This document shows positions 50,946 through 60,108 of a stretch of DNA of 64,000 nt, in pieces. The stretch is from an uncultured Lachnospiraceae bacterium (GTDB lineage Bacteria > Bacillota > Clostridia > Lachnospirales > Lachnospiraceae). Position 1 is the first letter of the stretch, and every line of letters starts with the position of its first letter. The stretch spans positions 1-64,000 of the forward strand of contig CANPXP010000002.1 in NCBI GenBank assembly GCA_947586255.1, in the 5' to 3' direction. A model generated the notes under the pieces. The model had not been told where the DNA came from, did not search any database, and saw only the letters and a program-made list of their open reading frames with translations. A program made the position numbers and the translations under genes.

Positions 50946-51986
50946 TCAACGAGTTGAAACACGCTTTGCGAGTTTCACTCGTAAATGAAACGCTTTCTGA
51001 GCGCGGTACAAAACCATATACAGCCCGGGGCACAGAGAAAACAGCGCCGTCTTGAGGCGGTACCCCGCAGACAGCCTGCCGCGCGCTCCCGGCACGCGCA
51101 TAGCCTCCCGCAGCCGCTCGTGGCAGATTTCGACATACGCGCTCTGCTCACGCCGTTCTGCGGCCGGCAGCACGGCAATCTTGCCCGCCGTGAGCATGAT
51201 GCCCATCATGTACAGCGCCGTCACCTGGGCGTCGAGACCGCGATCCATGCGCAGCACTTCCTCCCTGGCAAGCTGCCAGCAGGTAATCTGATCCATGTAG
51301 TCCGGCGTAAACTTACGGAACATGGCTCCCGCCGGATTCTGAAAATATCCGTAGCCCGCCCACTTTGTCTCCGCGATTCTGTCCGCGCCGGCAAGCAGGC
51401 GCACCAGAAAAAGCATATCCTCGCCGATCGCAAGGTCCTCCGGAAAACGCGCCCTGTCAAGCATCTCCCGCCGATACAGCTTGCTCCAGCAGCGGCTGTT
51501 GCCGCACAGCACGGCGTCTTTCAAATAGTTTTTCGCATCGTATATCGTATAACCCGCGTTATCCGCTGTCGGAGCGCCGCGGTCTCGCGCCGCCCATTCC
51601 GCCTCGCTGCTCCACTCGAAAAAACTGCAACCGGCCACGTCGCTGTTCGTACCTGTTATCCCGTCATACAGCACCCGCAGCATATCCGGGCACAGCCTGT
51701 CATCCGCATCCACAAAGGTGATCAGTTCTCCCGCCGCCGCATCGATACCGGCATTGCGCGCCGCGGAGACGCCGGCCTTCTCCAGTGCGAGAAGCCGCAC
51801 ATTACCGTAAGCTGCCGCGATCTCCCCGCACACCTCCCCGGTACGATCCTCTGAACCGTTGTCGATGATGAGAATCTCGATCCTGTCATAGGTCTGCGCC
51901 TCAATGCTCCGGATGCAGTTTTCCAGATAATCCTGCCCGTTCCGGACGGGGATGATCACGCTGATCAGCGGTTTATTACTTTCCAT
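50946..51986 (-). CDS. GT2 family glycosyltransferase
   Basis: The 346-residue GT2 enzyme has ISVIIPVRNGQDYLENCIRS, ILIIDNGSEDRTGEVCGEI, ELITFVDADDRLCPDMLRVL (DXD) and an acceptor-side region with AIGEDMLFLVRLLAG. It begins at ATG 51986 behind AGGGGAGCCGGAG and overlaps the upstream GT4 by 11 bases. A basic C-terminal tail (FHLRVKLAKRVSTR) may help it sit at the membrane. Confidence 0.85.
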   Translation of the reverse strand: MESNKPLISVIIPVRNGQDYLENCIRSIEAQTYDRIEILIIDNGSEDRTGEVCGEIAAAYGNVRLLALEKAGVSAARNAGIDAAAGELITFVDADDRLCPDMLRVLYDGITGTNSDVAGCSFFEWSSEAEWAARDRGAPTADNAGYTIYDAKNYLKDAVLCGNSRCWSKLYRREMLDRARFPEDLAIGEDMLFLVRLLAGADRIAETKWAGYGYFQNPAGAMFRKFTPDYMDQITCWQLAREEVLRMDRGLDAQVTALYMMGIMLTAGKIAVLPAAERREQSAYVEICHERLREAMRVPGARGRLSAGYRLKTALFSLCPGLYMVLYRAQKAFHLRVKLAKRVSTR

Positions 51987-53061
51987 GCTCCGGCTCCCCT
52001 CGACTGAGCGAATCATATATGGCGAGAAGGCGTTCCATATTGTGATCTATGGAGTACTCCGCCTCCGCCTTCCTGCGGGCGTTTTCCCCAAGTCTCTGAC
52101 ACAGCGCCGGATCCGCCAGCAGCTCGGACAGCCCGTCGGCAAGCGCCGCCGCATTTTCCGGGGCGACAAGCAGTCCGGTCTCCCCGTTGATAATCATATC
52201 GGGAATCCCGCCCGTCTCAGACGCCACAATGCCGCACGAATAGGCCATGGCTTCCAGCACCGACACCGACTGTCCCTCGAAGTGCGAGGGCATAACGAAA
52301 ATATCGCACTCCTGCAGATATTTTTGTTTTTCGGCGCCGTCGATCCATCCGAGATCCGTCACACATTCCCGCAGCGCTGCTGCCCGCTCGCGCAGCCGGT
52401 CATCCTCCCAGATACCTGCCAGATAGAGACGGACATCCGGATAACTTTGCCGCAGAACCGGCATGGCCGTCAGCAGTTCGCCGATCCCTTTCGTCTCACA
52501 CAGTCTTCCCAGATACAGAATCCTGTGCTCCCCGTAGACCTTCTCCCGGCGCTCCGGAATGCGGATCGCGTCCGGCAATACCGTGATGCTTTCCCTGCCA
52601 ATGATCTCGCCGAAGAAATCCTTCCACGCCGTGCCGAGCACCAGAAAGGCATCTCCCATCGACAGCACCCGCTTCACGCGCGCTCTGCCTCTGTCGCTCA
52701 GCTGTCTCTCATAAAATTCCGGAAAATTACCGCCATGCTGATGTATTACAATCTTCTTCCGGCAGAGTTTCGCAGTGCGAATAAAGATCGATTTCCTGTA
52801 ATAGCTGACGTCCGACGCCATGTTGACATGTACAATCCCGCATCCGGGAAGGGCTGTCAAAAAGCGGATATACGCCTTCGCGGCCCACAGAAGTTTCGAC
52901 GCTTTCGTCCCCTCCGCCATCGTGCCGATATAGCGCAGCTCGACAGCACGGTCAAGGCCGGCATCATAGTAATTGTTCACCACGCCGGAGATCCCTCCGT
53001 GCACGCTCCGGTCGGGACCGATCATCAGCACTCTGACTCTGCGTCCGGTTTTTTCCGTCAT
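51976..53061 (-). CDS. GT4 family glycosyltransferase
   Basis: The 361-residue GT4 enzyme has RVLMIGPDRSVHGGISGVVN at the N-terminus, RILYLGRLCETKGIGELLTA in the donor lobe and IFVMPSHFEGQSVSVLEAMA with the E-x7-E pattern. As the gene directly after the initiating transferase, with a 4-base overlap (ATGA), it is a candidate for adding an early sugar to the lipid carrier, though the GT26 domain elsewhere in the locus could do that as well. Confidence 0.85.
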   Translation of the reverse strand: MTEKTGRRVRVLMIGPDRSVHGGISGVVNNYYDAGLDRAVELRYIGTMAEGTKASKLLWAAKAYIRFLTALPGCGIVHVNMASDVSYYRKSIFIRTAKLCRKKIVIHQHGGNFPEFYERQLSDRGRARVKRVLSMGDAFLVLGTAWKDFFGEIIGRESITVLPDAIRIPERREKVYGEHRILYLGRLCETKGIGELLTAMPVLRQSYPDVRLYLAGIWEDDRLRERAAALRECVTDLGWIDGAEKQKYLQECDIFVMPSHFEGQSVSVLEAMAYSCGIVASETGGIPDMIINGETGLLVAPENAAALADGLSELLADPALCQRLGENARRKAEAEYSIDHNMERLLAIYDSLSRGEPEHGK

Positions 53062-54470
53062 TTCGATCCCTTTCCCGTCAGCACGACCCACACGGTCCGC
53101 AGCAGAATCTTGATATCCAGCCCCAGTGTCCAGTTGTCGATATATGCCAGATCCAGCTTGACCACCTCGTCAAAATCCACAATCTCACTGCGCCCGGTCA
53201 CCTGCCACAAGCCTGTCAGCCCGGGCGTCATGCTGATGCGCCTTCTGTAGTGGGAATCGTATTGCTCAAATTCGTCCTCCGTCGGCGGCCTTGTCCCGAC
53301 AAGACTCATGTCGCCCTTCACGATATTGAAGAATTGCGGCAGCTCATCGATGCTGGTCTTACGGATAAACTTTCCCACCTTCGTGATGCGCGGATCGTTT
53401 TCCATCTTGAACATCAGACCCTGCATCTCATTCTGCTCCTCCAGCTCTTTCCTGCGCTTCTCCGCGTCGATATACATGGAACGGAACTTGTAAATTCTGA
53501 AGCGCCTGCCGTTCTTGCCGATTCTGGTCTGGGCAAAGAATACCGGCCCGGGCGAATCCAGTTTGATTGCCAGCGCCACAAAGGGGGTCAGAACAGCGGT
53601 GATAACGCAGCCCACCAGCCCGCCGATGATATCGATCAGCCGTTTGATCGCCATGCGTCTGTAGTCAATACTGTTAATCGAATACGTCACCACCGTATAA
53701 CCCGCAAAGTCGCCTACTACGACTTCTTTCTGAGGCCGCTCGATGATGTCGATATTGTAGTGACAGGTGATTCCCATGGATTCCAGATCGTATATGATAT
53801 GCCGCACATAGTCCTTGTCCTCCTCCGGAAGATTGATGAACACCTCGTCGAGCGGCATCTGTCTTGCCAGATCCAGCACGTTGTCTCCGTCCGCGTTCAC
53901 CTCGATCTCTTCTATGACCGTGCCTCTGCGGTCCGCGTCCACGCAGGCCAGCGCCACAATCTCATAGTTGATATCCACCGCCGCCTTCACGTCGGTCACC
54001 GTCTTCTCCAGCACGGACTCCTTCGTGATAATCATCATTTTGACGATATTCGACTTGGAGGTAAAATAAATCCGCAGCACCTTCTTCATACCGATCCGCA
54101 CCAACCAGACGACAAACACATCCGCCACGCCGAAATAACCCATCACCAGGCGGGAAAAATAAACGCCTCGCTGGAAGAGAAACAGTCCGGCCATCAGAGA
54201 CAGCACCATAAAGACGTTAAATTTCACGACAGCGATAAATTCTACGAGGAAGCCCCGTTTCAGAAACTCTCTGTTCCAGTCGAACAGAAAGCTGTAGACT
54301 ACGCAGAACAGTAGGAAACAGACGTAGCCGATAAAGTGTAATTCCGGCTCGTCCACCCATCTGAAAGTACGAAATCGCAGCAGTATGGCAATGACATAAG
54401 AGATAGAGATACTGAGCAGATCCATAAAGAGCAGCCAATATCCCTCTATAATCTTCGTCTTACGGTTCAT
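53058..54470 (-). CDS. Initiating polyprenyl glycosylphosphotransferase (WbaP/CpsE-like)
   Basis: The 470-residue protein has four or five N-terminal membrane segments, a central Rossmann-like domain (about residues 130-260) and a C-terminal sugar-phosphate transferase domain. That domain contains KRLIDIIGGLVGCVITAV, VFFAQTRIGKNGRRFRIYKF, RKTSIDELPQFFNIVKGDMS, LVGTRPPTEDEF and PGLTGLWQVTGRS. It moves hexose-1-phosphate from a UDP-sugar to undecaprenyl phosphate, starting the repeat unit. Galactose or glucose is usual; the sequence does not decide. A clear promoter lies just upstream, so this gene probably heads a transcript. Confidence 0.9.
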   Translation of the reverse strand: MNRKTKIIEGYWLLFMDLLSISISYVIAILLRFRTFRWVDEPELHFIGYVCFLLFCVVYSFLFDWNREFLKRGFLVEFIAVVKFNVFMVLSLMAGLFLFQRGVYFSRLVMGYFGVADVFVVWLVRIGMKKVLRIYFTSKSNIVKMMIITKESVLEKTVTDVKAAVDINYEIVALACVDADRRGTVIEEIEVNADGDNVLDLARQMPLDEVFINLPEEDKDYVRHIIYDLESMGITCHYNIDIIERPQKEVVVGDFAGYTVVTYSINSIDYRRMAIKRLIDIIGGLVGCVITAVLTPFVALAIKLDSPGPVFFAQTRIGKNGRRFRIYKFRSMYIDAEKRRKELEEQNEMQGLMFKMENDPRITKVGKFIRKTSIDELPQFFNIVKGDMSLVGTRPPTEDEFEQYDSHYRRRISMTPGLTGLWQVTGRSEIVDFDEVVKLDLAYIDNWTLGLDIKILLRTVWVVLTGKGSK

Positions 54471-54521
54471 GAAAACTTCCTCGATAAATCCTGTCTATTC
54501 TTCAAAATAATATATCAGTTT

Positions 54522-54550
54522 ATAATAGCATTTATCGGGAAAAAATTCAA
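54522..54550 (-). promoter_or_regulatory. Sigma-A-type promoter before the initiating transferase
   Basis: On the minus strand TTGAAT (54550-54545) is followed after 17 bases by TATTAT (54527-54522). The -35 hexamer overlaps the stop codon of the polymerase gene, and the 76-base gap is AT-rich against the GC-rich genes. It would drive the initiating transferase and following genes. Confidence 0.65.
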
Positions 54551-55788
54551 TCTTTATGGCCGATCTCCTGCGGCAGATCCTTTTGTGTCAGGTAATATCC
54601 CATAAGCATCAGCAGATAATTCCGCCCCAGATACACGGAGATCAGATGCGCCTCGATCACGGTGTACCCGACGAGCGTCGCAAAAGCCAAAAGCCCGCAG
54701 GCATCCCGCTTCTTATAGATTCCCCACAGCAGCGCGAGCATCGCGGCGATATACAGAGTTCCAGGCACAATGCCATACCAGTAGAACAGCCGCACCCAGC
54801 CCATGTCGAAATAATACTCCCGGTTATGCGGCTTCGAGAAAAGGGACCACGTGCCGACCGTCCCCTCGTTGTTTACAGTCCCCGCAAGCGCCACGATCCG
54901 TCCGGTGAGCACCCTGTCGATCCGCTCCAACGCAAAAATATGCCCGTTATCAAGCGGATCCGAATAGTGGACCAGGTTCCACCTCGCCTGCCAGACCCGC
55001 GGCGCGCACACCGCGACGTCCAACGAAAAGCCGAGACACATCGCAAACACGAGTAAACCGCACACGTAGACAAAAGCCTTTTCCCGCAGAAACCGGCAGC
55101 AGTGCAGCATGAAGGCTCCCGCCAGAAACGCCGCCGTAATAAGGGTTCCCGTCTTGGAGTCCGTCAGTTTCCAGACGCCGGCGTCAAGCAGAAGAAGCAG
55201 TACATATCCGTACCATTTCAGGCGGTTGAACCAGAGATAGACTCCCAGCACTGTCAGCATCAGGGACATGCAGGCGAGTGCATTCGGATGCCCCATTCCC
55301 AGCGTATAACGTGTCTCAGGCGTCCCCTCCCTATCAGCGAAAAGCGTCAGTTCAGGCGCCTCATGTCCATAGTACTGCGTCAGACTGATATCCCCGTAGA
55401 TCCCCGCCACGGAGAGCGTTACAATAAGCAGGCAGCCGGCCAGCGTGACCCCGAAAGTATATTTCAGCATCTGCCGCACGGGAATATCCCTGCACGCCGC
55501 CACAAAAGTGACTAGGCGAATCAGATCATTGCCGCCGGTTGCGCGGTAAGATACGAAGGCTACCGCTTCAAACAGCGCAATAACGCCCCAGCCTTTCAGA
55601 GAATAGTCCGTAAACAGCAGCTTCAGCGCGAAGAGAAGAAATGTCACGCGAAACAACTGACTCTCAATCGGATTATGAAAACTGCTCTTATTCACAATCA
55701 CAATCAGCAGTTCGACAGTCAGTCCGGCATAGAAGAAAAACTGCGGCAGTCTGCTTTTTTGTATATTGCTGTATAATTCCTTCATCAC
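54547..55788 (-). CDS. Wzy-like polysaccharide polymerase
   Basis: The 413-residue protein has about ten to eleven membrane segments. GMGHPNALACMSLMLTVLGV (about residues 160-180) and WKLTDSKTGTLITAAFLAGA match the conserved regions of Gram-positive Wzy polymerases. A large outer loop follows (DPLDNGHIFALERIDRVLTG and YYFDMGWVRLFYWYGIVPG). It would join flipped repeat units outside the membrane. It is the second Wzy-like gene in the window. Confidence 0.75.
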   Translation of the reverse strand: MMKELYSNIQKSRLPQFFFYAGLTVELLIVIVNKSSFHNPIESQLFRVTFLLFALKLLFTDYSLKGWGVIALFEAVAFVSYRATGGNDLIRLVTFVAACRDIPVRQMLKYTFGVTLAGCLLIVTLSVAGIYGDISLTQYYGHEAPELTLFADREGTPETRYTLGMGHPNALACMSLMLTVLGVYLWFNRLKWYGYVLLLLLDAGVWKLTDSKTGTLITAAFLAGAFMLHCCRFLREKAFVYVCGLLVFAMCLGFSLDVAVCAPRVWQARWNLVHYSDPLDNGHIFALERIDRVLTGRIVALAGTVNNEGTVGTWSLFSKPHNREYYFDMGWVRLFYWYGIVPGTLYIAAMLALLWGIYKKRDACGLLAFATLVGYTVIEAHLISVYLGRNYLLMLMGYYLTQKDLPQEIGHKD

Positions 55789-55818
55789 GCCCTCCTTCCC
55801 GCCCGGCGCTGTGGCGTG

Positions 55819-56760
55819 TCACCGGCGCAGCATTTTTACCGCCGCTCCGTGAAGTCTGCGCAGTCCATCGAGGCAGGCCAGCTTCGCCTTTTTCCCGGCG
55901 ACACGCACTCTGCCGATTTCGGGTGCAATCAGGAAGTCATACTCTTCCCGATGTTCCCGCAGATACGCTGGGTAGCTCTCGTCGATCGGCACCCGCACGA
56001 ACCTGCAGCTGCGGTCAAAAATATCCTCCCCGCACATCAGTCGGTCCACCGCTTCCTTCAGATATCTGGGGCTGTTGTATTCCTGATGCGCCGCCGCCCG
56101 CACCTTGACGCCGATACGCTTCGCCACATCCCGCTCGCCGTTGCCGCCCATATAGCCGAAATGCCAGCCGCCATCCGCGACACGCACACTTCGCTCATCC
56201 TCCGGAGCGACTTCCCGCAGATACACGATCCCCTGCTCGGGAATTCCGGCATAGCTGCACACCTTCGTCCCAAGCCATCGCTTTTGTTCCACCCCCGGAA
56301 ATTCTCCGGTGATGGAGAGCAGGCTGCCCGAGACTTCTTCCATATTCAGGAAACAATAAAACATCCGCTGCGCCAGATGATAGACCCTGGCAGGGTCAAA
56401 ACGGGCCAGTATCTCCTCCAGCGCCTTCGGATTCGGTATCTCATCCACATCTCCGAAAATCACGATATCATCCGGCGCGCAGCCCGCCAGCCCGCGCACC
56501 AGCTGATTCTTCTGATAGTAATCCCGCTCGTGCGTCGTCACGCCGGCAAGCGGTGAATCCTCTACCGCCACATAGATGATTTTGTCCGCAAACTCCGCGA
56601 ACATATCCCGATGCCTGTCGAAGACCATCTCCTTCGGCTCCCCGGAGAAAGTCACCGAGGCCTCCTCCAGCACGAATTTGTCCACGTAGGGCGCCATGAT
56701 CTGCAGCCGCAGCTTCAGAATATCCAATTCGTTAAAAAAAGGGATGCAGTCATAGATCAT
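55819..56760 (-). CDS. GT17-like glycosyltransferase
   Basis: The 313-residue protein starts MIYDCIPFFNELDILKLRLQ and has FVLEEASVTFSGEPKEMVF, DDIVIFGDVDEIPNPKALEE (acidic motif) and ADGGWHFGYMGGNGERDVAK. This is the pattern of GT17 (beta-1,4-N-acetylglucosaminyltransferase) proteins found in bacteria and phages as well as in animals. The donor in this organism is not known. The ATG at 56760 overlaps the DUF5672 stop by 4 bases; the track start at 56877 is inside that gene. Confidence 0.8.
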   Translation of the reverse strand: MIYDCIPFFNELDILKLRLQIMAPYVDKFVLEEASVTFSGEPKEMVFDRHRDMFAEFADKIIYVAVEDSPLAGVTTHERDYYQKNQLVRGLAGCAPDDIVIFGDVDEIPNPKALEEILARFDPARVYHLAQRMFYCFLNMEEVSGSLLSITGEFPGVEQKRWLGTKVCSYAGIPEQGIVYLREVAPEDERSVRVADGGWHFGYMGGNGERDVAKRIGVKVRAAAHQEYNSPRYLKEAVDRLMCGEDIFDRSCRFVRVPIDESYPAYLREHREEYDFLIAPEIGRVRVAGKKAKLACLDGLRRLHGAAVKMLRR

Positions 56761-57515
56761 GCTTTCCTTGTCCACCTCCGCCAGAAGAGAAACGGCCGGA
56801 TACAGTCCTTGACCTTTCGCCAGACGACCTTGCAGGGATTGACGAATCTCGGGTACTGCGCGTTCCGACCGCGCCATTTGTGAAATACAAAGGGGTTCTC
56901 CACATCCATGATCTCCGGAATCATCAGTTCATGCCCGAAATATTTTGCGACCTCAATGGGCGCAAATTTCATGCCGGCCTCCTCTAACCTGTTCTTGTTT
57001 TTGCAGCACAGAAACACATCCTCGTTATAGCTGCCGTCCTCCATCGGTTCCCACGGCAGATGCGCCCGCGCCGGATAGTCCAGCAGGCGCTTGCTGCGCA
57101 GAGAGACGCTGTTGCCGACCCGGCACACATTCCCCCTGGAGTCATAGTAGGGATGTTCCTCGCTCGGCATGGGCCACGGCGAACCGATATAGTCGTACTC
57201 CAGGAATTCCTCCCGCCAGCTCTCGGGATGCACCACAAAGCCGTCCGCATGGACGAGCAGCGCATAGTCCGTGTGAATGTGCTCCCCCAGTTCATAGACC
57301 ATCTTGTAGTTGAACTTGTCTATGTCGTCCAGCTTCGACGTATAGGACCAGCGGATGGAACGGGGCAGCGTAAGCGGCCGCCGATGCGAGACCAGCACCG
57401 CATCGCCGAACTCGATCCCCCGCATACTGTATCGCATCGCCCGGATCGTCTCATAAATATTCACACTCGTCATCGCCACCAGCGTGACGTCGGGCAGCTT
57501 TATTTTGTCAGACAT
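56757..57515 (-). CDS. DUF5672 family protein, probable glycosyltransferase
   Basis: The 252-residue protein has LPDVTLVAMTSVNIYETIRA at the start, YALLVHADGFVVHPESWREE (an H-x-D type site), YIGSPWPMPSEE and NEDVFLCCKNKNRLEEAGMK near the end. This fits DUF5672, a GT-A-like family common in capsule loci. Transfer activity is inferred from fold-like motifs. It is coupled to the GT17-like gene and overlaps the DUF6056 gene by 16 bases. Confidence 0.7.
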   Translation of the reverse strand: MSDKIKLPDVTLVAMTSVNIYETIRAMRYSMRGIEFGDAVLVSHRRPLTLPRSIRWSYTSKLDDIDKFNYKMVYELGEHIHTDYALLVHADGFVVHPESWREEFLEYDYIGSPWPMPSEEHPYYDSRGNVCRVGNSVSLRSKRLLDYPARAHLPWEPMEDGSYNEDVFLCCKNKNRLEEAGMKFAPIEVAKYFGHELMIPEIMDVENPFVFHKWRGRNAQYPRFVNPCKVVWRKVKDCIRPFLFWRRWTRKA

Positions 57516-59059
57516 CTCACGTACTCCTTATGATAATACCGCGCCACCGCCAGATTGAGCCAGTTTCCTTCATCCTCCGACAGATCCTGAAAATCAAAGA
57601 GCGCCGGCCGCTCAGAGTAAGGCCGCACCACCACGTCCGTAACCGAGTCATCCTCATACAGCTCGTGTCTCTCCATCGCCTCCGCATAGAAGGTCTGTGC
57701 CTCTCCGTTTACCAGGGACCGCAGAGCCGAGACGCTCGTGTAGGTGTTCTTGTCCGCCGTACAAATCCACACGACAAGAACCAGACAGAAGCAGACGCCC
57801 GCCATTTTCATGCCGGCAGCTTCCAGAAACCGCCCAAACGCGGCGCCGGCGCTCCCGCCCCGCGTCGTCTCCCCGCCGTCTCTGTGGGCCAGATAGCCCA
57901 GCCAGTACGCCGTCACCGCAGTCAGACACAGGTAATACACCATCTGGATGATATCGTCAATTCTGGACATCCCGACCTCGCCGACCGCGTAGAGCGTCGG
58001 CGTAAACATCGCCGCCAACACGCACACACAGCCGCCCGTGACCAGGACTGGATGCCGGAACGACCGCTCCGATTGCTTTACAAGCCGCCACAAAACCGGC
58101 AGAAGCATCAGCCAGACCAGGATGACGAAAGCCGGCGTCCAGCGGATGATAAAGCCCACAGTATGCCAGAAGGACAGAAGTACAGACGTCACCGCGGAGT
58201 AGCCCACGGCCGTATCCAGCTCGTCCCGCCGCGCATTGCCCGGCGCCAGAATATTGATCAGAAAGCCGGCGCTCCCGACGGCAAACGGAATCACCGCGGC
58301 CGCAAGCTTCCTGCGATTCTTCACAGCGGCGCCCAGAACGAGAAAAGCCATGACAATCTCCGCCTGCAGTCCCGTGACCAGATTGCCCCCACCCACAATC
58401 GCCGCCAGGACAGACGCCAGAAGGCTGAACGCGATCTCTCTCGGCCGCTCAGGCGTCATCAGCGCCGCCGAGATCGATGTGAGCATAAAGAACCACACGG
58501 ACTCCATCAGTACATAGTGTGTTGCCCCGTTGTACCAGTAAATCCCCTCGAAGGGCGCCTCCATCACTTGATAGAACATAAAGAGCAGAAGAAACATCAC
58601 AAAAGAGCTGCCGTTTCGCTCCATTCCCAGCCACCGGCACAGAATGTGCCTGCCGAGCACAAAGACGGAGACGGACAGCATCCCTATCATCAAAAAAGGA
58701 ACGATCCACGCCGCGCCGTAGTCAAAATTCATCGGGCACATCCCCATCAGGAAACAGGAGATATAAGTTCCCTGCCACTCCCGGTAAAACTCCATATTCT
58801 GCTGCCACGCGGCCTGCACAGCCTGCCGGAAGGAGCCCGTCGCCACCCATGCGTCATGAACCTGTCTGCCATAGTCGTAATCGTCGATGCACATCACATT
58901 GTATCTGCCCAGAAGCAGCAGCGGGAGAAGCGACAACACGAACAAAACACCTGCGCATACCGCCGCTCTTCGCATCGAGATCCCGTCCAAGCGCACAGAC
59001 AGCCCTTCCCTCCATATGATCGACCGCCGTCGCATTTGATCTGTCGTCTTACCTTCCAT
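57500..59059 (-). CDS. DUF6056-like polytopic membrane protein
   Basis: The 519-residue protein has about 11 hydrophobic segments. After the first (AAVCAGVLFVLSLLPLLLLG) comes YNVMCIDDYDYGRQVHDAWV, then WQGTYISCFLMGMCPMNF, the features of DUF6056/GtrII-type proteins. Acidic residues in the first outer loop suggest a GT-C-like role in adding a side-branch sugar outside the membrane. Start codon is uncertain (ATG 59059, or GTG 59074 overlapping the upstream gene). Confidence 0.6.
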   Translation of the reverse strand: MEGKTTDQMRRRSIIWREGLSVRLDGISMRRAAVCAGVLFVLSLLPLLLLGRYNVMCIDDYDYGRQVHDAWVATGSFRQAVQAAWQQNMEFYREWQGTYISCFLMGMCPMNFDYGAAWIVPFLMIGMLSVSVFVLGRHILCRWLGMERNGSSFVMFLLLFMFYQVMEAPFEGIYWYNGATHYVLMESVWFFMLTSISAALMTPERPREIAFSLLASVLAAIVGGGNLVTGLQAEIVMAFLVLGAAVKNRRKLAAAVIPFAVGSAGFLINILAPGNARRDELDTAVGYSAVTSVLLSFWHTVGFIIRWTPAFVILVWLMLLPVLWRLVKQSERSFRHPVLVTGGCVCVLAAMFTPTLYAVGEVGMSRIDDIIQMVYYLCLTAVTAYWLGYLAHRDGGETTRGGSAGAAFGRFLEAAGMKMAGVCFCLVLVVWICTADKNTYTSVSALRSLVNGEAQTFYAEAMERHELYEDDSVTDVVVRPYSERPALFDFQDLSEDEGNWLNLAVARYYHKEYVRCLTK

Positions 59060-59070
59060 AAAACACCAAC

Positions 59071-60108
59071 TCACCCCGCTCTTTTCGCAAGCCGGCGCAC
59101 ACGTCTCGCCACGCCGCGGCCAATCTTGCAGACATACGCATATTTATAGTAGAGCCAGGCATGCGCTTTCATCAACCCAAGCCGCAAGCCGCGCGGCGGC
59201 ACATTGACACGGGCGTATCTTCGGGACTTTTTCTTATACACCGCGAGCTCTTCCCTGCACTCCTGCGCGGTGAACACTCTTCCCCTTCTGTCCATATAGT
59301 GAAACAGACTGTAGATATTCTGCTCCGACGCCCAGTAACCGTCGGACACATTGTGTCTGGCCCAGTATTTCGGCGCCAGAATATACTGCACCGTATCGCT
59401 GGTAAACGCCGGAAAATACGCAAACGAAGAGTTTGCCAACAGAAGGTACCTCGCGTTTTTCAGGATACTGTAATCTTTGGCCAGATCAAAATTGTAGGCC
59501 GGTATCCCCGGCAGCAGCTTCCCGGCCTCCTTCACATCGTTCGTGATGATCATGAACTCCATGGCAGGATTGATCTTCCGCATCTGCTTCATACCCATAA
59601 GCCAGTATTTTTTCCGCAGAAACAGCTCCGGAGAACCCGTATAGTCGGTACATCTCAAGTGCAGTATACAGAGATTATCCCGGCTGTACTCCCTGCAGTC
59701 ATACTCCGGCTTGACCCTGAGCCACTCCCTGATCTCATCCTTATGCGAGATAAAATAATCTTCCGACTGCAAATTGCCATAAATCAGCGTATTGTCTTCA
59801 ACGGCTGACAGATTCTCGTCGCTTCCCGTCACATAGACGCCATGGGTGAGATCGTGCTTCGAATTTCCCGCAAAAAGGCGCGTCTCTTTCTCATAAAAAA
59901 CAGACCGATAATCCTCTTTGCGCGACGGCACCCCCATATCCAGATCCATAAAATACAGACCGCAGTCACTGTGCATATTGTTGGCAAAATGTTCCGGGTC
60001 GAGCACGCTGAAACGATATCCCTTATCCAGCGCAAGACATCTGGCCGTAACATAAAAAAACAACTGATTCCCAAGCCCGAAACCGGCCTGTGTCTCTACT
60101 CCTATCAT
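59071..60108 (-). CDS. Divergent GT11/fucosyltransferase-like protein
   Basis: The 345-residue protein opens TQAGFGLGNQLFFYVTARCL, which parallels the GT11 start G-x-G-N-Q-x-F-x-Y. CILHLRCTDYTGSPELFLRK stands where GT11 has HVRRGDY, and LLLANSSFAYFPAFTSD matches the C-terminal serine-rich motif. The RRGD element is altered to RCTD, so donor or position may differ from normal alpha-1,2-fucosyltransferases. Its ATG overlaps the ABC transporter stop (ATGA). A basic tail (ARRVRRLAKRAG) could contact membrane lipids. Confidence 0.65.
   Translation of the reverse strand: MIGVETQAGFGLGNQLFFYVTARCLALDKGYRFSVLDPEHFANNMHSDCGLYFMDLDMGVPSRKEDYRSVFYEKETRLFAGNSKHDLTHGVYVTGSDENLSAVEDNTLIYGNLQSEDYFISHKDEIREWLRVKPEYDCREYSRDNLCILHLRCTDYTGSPELFLRKKYWLMGMKQMRKINPAMEFMIITNDVKEAGKLLPGIPAYNFDLAKDYSILKNARYLLLANSSFAYFPAFTSDTVQYILAPKYWARHNVSDGYWASEQNIYSLFHYMDRRGRVFTAQECREELAVYKKKSRRYARVNVPPRGLRLGLMKAHAWLYYKYAYVCKIGRGVARRVRRLAKRAG

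Noticed and set aside
50941-50990. Inverted repeat GAGTTGAAAC / GTTTCACTC at the end of a GT2 gene as terminator
   Set aside because: The stem is imperfect, lies partly in coding sequence and has no T-run after it on the minus strand.
57530-59149. 539-codon plus-strand ORF opposite the DUF6056 gene
   Set aside because: Composition is extremely His/Arg/Gln rich, a signature of antisense translation of a hydrophobic membrane protein gene.
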